This document shows, piece after piece, positions 59,890 to 64,000 of a stretch of DNA of 64,000 bases. Origin of the DNA: Delphinus delphis. Lineage: Eukaryota; Chordata; Mammalia; Artiodactyla; Delphinidae. Every line of letters begins with the position of its first letter. Position 1 is the first letter of the stretch. The notes beneath the pieces were generated by a model. The model had not been told where the DNA came from, made no database searches, and saw nothing but the letters and a program-made list of their open reading frames with translations. The position numbers were made by a program, and so were the translations under genes. The stretch lies in contig NC_082695.1 of NCBI RefSeq assembly GCF_949987515.2, positions 70,040,265 through 70,104,264 of the forward strand, given 5' to 3'.

Positions 59890-61950
59890 GTGGCACCATT
59901 ACAGGAAAAGATTCTGAAACCTCATTCAGGCTCAGCAGGAAACAATAGGGCAATTGATGAGTGATGCCTGATCTGCGTACAGGAAGTGGATAGCTGCTCC
60001 CGTGACATGAAGCTGCCGTTTCGTCCCTCAATGGTGGCGTATTCACTAAGTGATGCTTTCACCTGTCTCCTTGCAGGCAGCTTGCTGGTCACTTCCGCTG
60101 ATGAAATGCTTAGATCCAAATGCTACGGTGATCAGAAGGTAGCTTCTGAGACCCCAGTATTGTGGAGGTTGGATGTCATTACATTTTCAAGGTATTCAAA
60201 AAAAATATTTACCCTCTTCTCAGAGGAAAAAAAAAAGAAAGAGTCTGATAGACAAACAGCAGGCCAATGAGTATATTGAAGACTAGAGCTCCCATTTCTT
60301 CTGGATAAATTTATCCTTTTTTCCCTCCGTTTGGATCCGCCTGGGGTGTGAGTTATCTGGAGAAATGTGTTTCCTTTTGAAGCTGTGGAGTGTTAACAAG
60401 ATATTGGCATAGGGATTATTTTCGCCTGTGTCACGCAATCCACCCTAACCTCACATGCCAGTTCTTCTGTCCCCTGCAGAGAAACCACCGAATGGGGAGA
60501 GATGTGTTTCTGGTATGTGTTACTGGAATTCAGAATGAATTTCTTATCATCACTGGTGGCTACGTGCCATTAAAATATTGCTGAAAGTGCTTTATACTGA
60601 TGCATTATGGTTCAAATTATTTTTTGTTTTTCTTGGACTCTACCCTTTAATGCTACCACTGTTCCTCTAGGGAGATGTGTAACATGCTTTAAATGGTTGA
60701 TAAAAGGGTTTTAGGAACTTAACCCATTTGTAAATTGGAGACAGTCTGAATACTGTCCTTTGCCATATCGTTAAAACATGTATGTCTTGTGTGTGTTGAA
60801 CAATATGTGAGAGCATTTGAGAAGGCATTGAAAAAGGAAACTTAGTTTTCTTGTGCAACAAAATGAAAATTGTAGGAAAAAGTTCTCAGACTGCTACTGA
60901 ACTCTCTGAGACAGCTAAAGTTGAAATTGATTCTGGCAAGGACATTACGGGGGTAATTGTCCAAGAGAATGTTTTCTTACACAAGAAATTAGAGACTGGG
61001 AAAACATTATTAAAAGCAAAAATTTGTAGATTTTTGAGTCTGCCAGCATGTGTAGCAGCTATTGTATCCCCTTATGGGATTAACAACTGAATTGAATTTT
61101 AGTTAGACTCAGATTTTGAGCTGAATTCCAACTTTGAAGAAGCTTCGAGGAGGAGGGGAAAAAAGGCAGAGGGATTCAAGATGTTTTTTGACACAGTGAA
61201 ACTCACCCCTACAGCCCCCCACCCAAATCACATGTTTTACAAAGTTACAAAACAAGGTCAAGCAAGGGGGTTTATTGCTTATATTAAATGAAAGATCAAA
61301 ATGTTTTGATTTGCGCTTTAGAAAAAAATCTGGTCGTGATTCTGTACCAAAATTCACCATATGTACGTGATTCTACAAGTTAGATATGACAAGATATGAA
61401 AAATATCTGTCACTAAATCTTATGATTAAACTCGACAGCAAAATGGAGAATTGGTTGACTAATCCAGGAATATGGATGTGTGTTTGTGAGCAAGTGTGTG
61501 TGTTTGTTGTGTGTGCTTGTGGCTTATGTGTTATGTGTTGTACATGTTGGGTGAGTGTCTGTATTTTGCAGGGGGAAGGAGTGGCAAGATCAAAAATGTT
61601 AATTTGAAAATAAAAGTTCTTGAATATCTAAATCACAGTAATGATTCATATTAATTAATTTTGCCAAGTAGTCCATTTATTTTTTGTTTGGCTTATATAT
61701 CTATAGTTCTCTGGATTTTCATTTAAAAATGCACCTGTATTGATAAACAGCTTCTACCACTCTGCATTGATTTAAAGGAATAGTGATTATATTCTGTCAT
61801 GTAGATAGACATTTTTGGACCAGACATGATGTGAATTCATTAACAGCTCATTTATTTACCATTATAAGTTTGGCATAAGTGAATTTTCCAGATAACCAAC
61901 ATTAAACCCACGAAGTTTTTATTTTAACCATTTTAATAGAAACGTCTTAA
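59890..61950. other. Intergenic DNA, no gene supported
   Basis: The segment 59922-60270 has overlapping open frames on both strands and higher GC than its surroundings, but no domain, splice pattern or repeat I recognise. A TG-rich stretch lies at about 61473-61560. Confidence 0.35.
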
Positions 61951-61956
61951 CTTTCC

Positions 61957-62081
61957 TTTTTTTTTTTTTTTTTTGGCTGCGTGGCTTGCGGGATCTTAGT
62001 TCCCCAACCAGGGATTGAACCTAAGCCGTGGCAGTGAAAGCACTGAGTCTTAACCACTGACTGGACTGCCAGGGAATTCCC
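61957..62081 (-). mobile_element. Older tRNA-type CHR SINE
   Basis: T tail, GGCTGCGTGGCTTGCGGGAT, CTTAGTTCCCCAACCAGGGA, ending ACTGCCAGGGAATTCCC. A short, older CHR relative in antisense; TSD unclear. Confidence 0.85.
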
Positions 62082-62089
62082 ATCCTTAT

Positions 62090-63360
62090 TTCTTAGATAA
62101 ACCATTCTGATGAGGATTACAACTGAGTACCAGATAACTGTGAGAAGGAAATCCTGTTACCTGGTGAAGAGGAATTAGAATACAATGTATAATTTAAAAG
62201 ATACTTTTGCATGATATTTAATGATACGGAAAAAAACCCCTCTATAAAGTTGAATGGCAAAAAAGGAAGTAAAGCTATATTCTGTATTATCTCAATAATG
62301 AGCTACAGATAGAGTATGTACAGGGAAAAGTAGATCTTTTGATCTACTTTTAAAAAATGATCTATGTGTAGAATATGGGCAGGAAGATAGGAAACACCAC
62401 AAATTGGTACATGGTTCTCTTTGGGCAGTTAAAGAGGATTTTAATTTTTTTCCTCATTCTTTTTTTTATTCTTCAGATTTTCAACACTGAACGGTTTTTT
62501 ATAATCAGGTTTTCTTAACGTTGTTGGGAAGTTGGAACTTCCTTTCTTAATGTTGTTCTTAACGTTGTTTCTTGATGTTCTTAACGTTTTTTGAATTGTA
62601 TGACAGGTACACTATTTACCCCCCTCTCAACAGTTCCTATAACATATTAAGTAATGAATACATATTTTATGTAATAGATGCTCAGAGAACATTCATTTAT
62701 TCATTTTTACATAAAGACACTCTCACAAAAATTCTGAGGACATTTCCATGCACAAGCTGCTCTCGAACTATTTCATGTAAGAGAAAGATTTTTTTAGCTT
62801 TCTTATATAGACTAAGATTTTTTTAAAAAAATATATGCACTCATTTATTACAGAGACTAAGTGATATAACCAGAAGTTATAATATGGGTAATCCCTCACC
62901 TTGTACCTACGCTCTACGAAGCAAAGTAAGGATATGCTGTTTACAGGCTTCAGTCAGCGTAAACCCTTAAGGATGTGCTACTCCAGCCCCAAATTTTTGC
63001 CAAAAGCTAAAAGTTGTCTGACTTGCTGCTGCCATTAATCATGTGAATGGAAATATAAGCAACGATGTCAGTGCGTCATAGAATAAAGATGTTCTCCACC
63101 AACAGTTAAATCTCCCCTTCCATTCTCTGTGGATAATCAAAAGACAGCAAGAAAAAGAGAAGGAAGTTATCATGGCTAAAACGCTTTAGAGTGGTTTCTG
63201 AGGTAACGGTACTCAACCTTTAATATCATTGAGGAATGGGCGATCACCGATGGCACTGTTGTTATTTCTTGGGTTACAGCTGGTTAAAGCACACTCAATG
63301 AGCCATTTTCACCGTGGTACCATTGGGCTTATAATCCTCACACCTAGAATCACGTGAACA
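62090..63360. other. Intergenic DNA, no gene seen
   Basis: An imperfect local repeat of TTCTTAACGTTGTT occurs three times between about 62512 and 62587. No exon recognised. Confidence 0.35.
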
Positions 63361-63369
63361 GTGGTAACT

Positions 63370-63590
63370 AATGTGGGCTCTGGAGGCTGACCACTTGGAT
63401 ATCTTTCAACCAATCTTGAGCAAAAGATACTCAACCTCTCTGGGCGTCAATATCCTCATCTTTAAAATATGACTCATATTAGAATCGACCTCATAAGGCC
63501 ATGGAGCAAATTAAATGAGATAATTCATATACCATGCTTAACACAGTGCCTAGGACACATTAAGTGTTCAAGAAATGTTGTTGTTGTTCT
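63370..63590 (+). repeat. MIR SINE
   Basis: TGGGCTCTGGAGGCTGACCA, ACTCAACCTCTCTGGGCGTC, CCTCATCTTTAAAATATGAC, AAATGAGATAATTCATATAC and CACAGTGCCTAGGACACATT follow the MIR order. Confidence 0.85.
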
Positions 63591-63711
63591 TCTTATTATT
63601 AGCTTTTTAACAGTTAACAATGAACATAACTGTGCCCGTAAATATTTATAAATTCTTAATGTGTCAAAAACGTGATAGGATACCAGCAAGTCTGACCTGG
63701 CAGGTGATAGT

Positions 63712-63945
63712 CCAGAACAGAGGCGGGCAAACTGTGACCCAGAGGCTAAGTCCAGTCTTCTGCCTCTTTTTATAAATAAAATATTATTGGACCACGGTTA
63801 CAGCCATTTGTTTAAATATTGTCTGTGGTGCTTTTGTGCTGCAGCGGCAGAGCTGAGTAGTTGCTACAGAGACAGCATAGTCGCAAAGCCTAAAATATTT
63901 ACTATCTGGCCCTCGACAGAAAAAGTTTGCCATCTCCCTATCCAG
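63712..63945 (+). repeat. hAT-type DNA-transposon MITE
   Basis: Nearly complete: CAGAGGCGGGCAAACTGTGA at the left, CAGCGGCAGAGCTGAGTAG and AAAGCCTAAAATATTTACTA in the body, GAAAAAGTTTGCCATCTCCC at the right. The left GGCAAACTGTG and right AGTTTGCC ends are inverted. A fragment of the same family lies at 19190-19325. Confidence 0.75.
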
Positions 63946-64000
63946 ACCAAAAAGTGAATACAAGAAATCTGGGAAGAATATTTTGGAGCTAAAGGAAATC

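Overview
This window is a stretch of mammalian nuclear DNA, almost certainly from a cetacean. The main evidence is a set of near-identical CHR-type SINEs (tRNA-derived, starting GGCTTCCCTGGTGGCGCAG) with poly(A) tails and intact target-site duplications. They sit on top of artiodactyl-type L1 3' ends and the old mammalian background of MIR, L2, MER5A, MaLR and L1M. There is no bacterial-style gene content.

One protein-coding gene is recognisable: CCDC68, on the minus strand. Six coding exons are placed by open frame, splice sites, matching phases and my memory of the human protein: 15805-15689 (start codon), 14556-14470, 12939-12799, 11800-11675, 10127-9999 and 4437-4355. The first five join in phase 0 and encode 200 residues. 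The sixth adds 27 codons and two bases, giving about two thirds of the roughly 335-residue protein. The remaining 3' exons were not found and should lie before position 1. A compact CpG island at about 32.6-32.95 kb has a GC box and a good minus-strand splice donor, and is the likely promoter and untranslated first exon. CCDC68 is a coiled-coil centriole subdistal-appendage protein.

Layout: 1-15.8 kb holds coding exons and introns, with a solo ERV LTR, small L1 tails and a 28-bp intronic minisatellite. 15.8-32.7 kb is the long 5' intron region, with many MIR, L2, L1 and MaLR pieces and an L1 that appears to carry a 3' transduction. 33-64 kb is upstream intergenic DNA with no gene I can support. 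It holds old L1s, five of the six young SINEs, a 440-bp palindromic AT tract, a roughly 200-bp tandem duplication and DNA-transposon remnants. In human, CCDC68 is followed upstream by a gene desert reaching to TCF4, which fits the emptiness here.

I found no undescribed biological system. The most useful observations are the retrotransposition anomalies (two candidate L1 3' transductions and a tailless SINE with perfect TSDs), the weak sixth-exon splice donor in CCDC68, and a few repeat-free stretches dense in transcription-factor-like motifs. Family names and the human comparison come from memory, not from a search.
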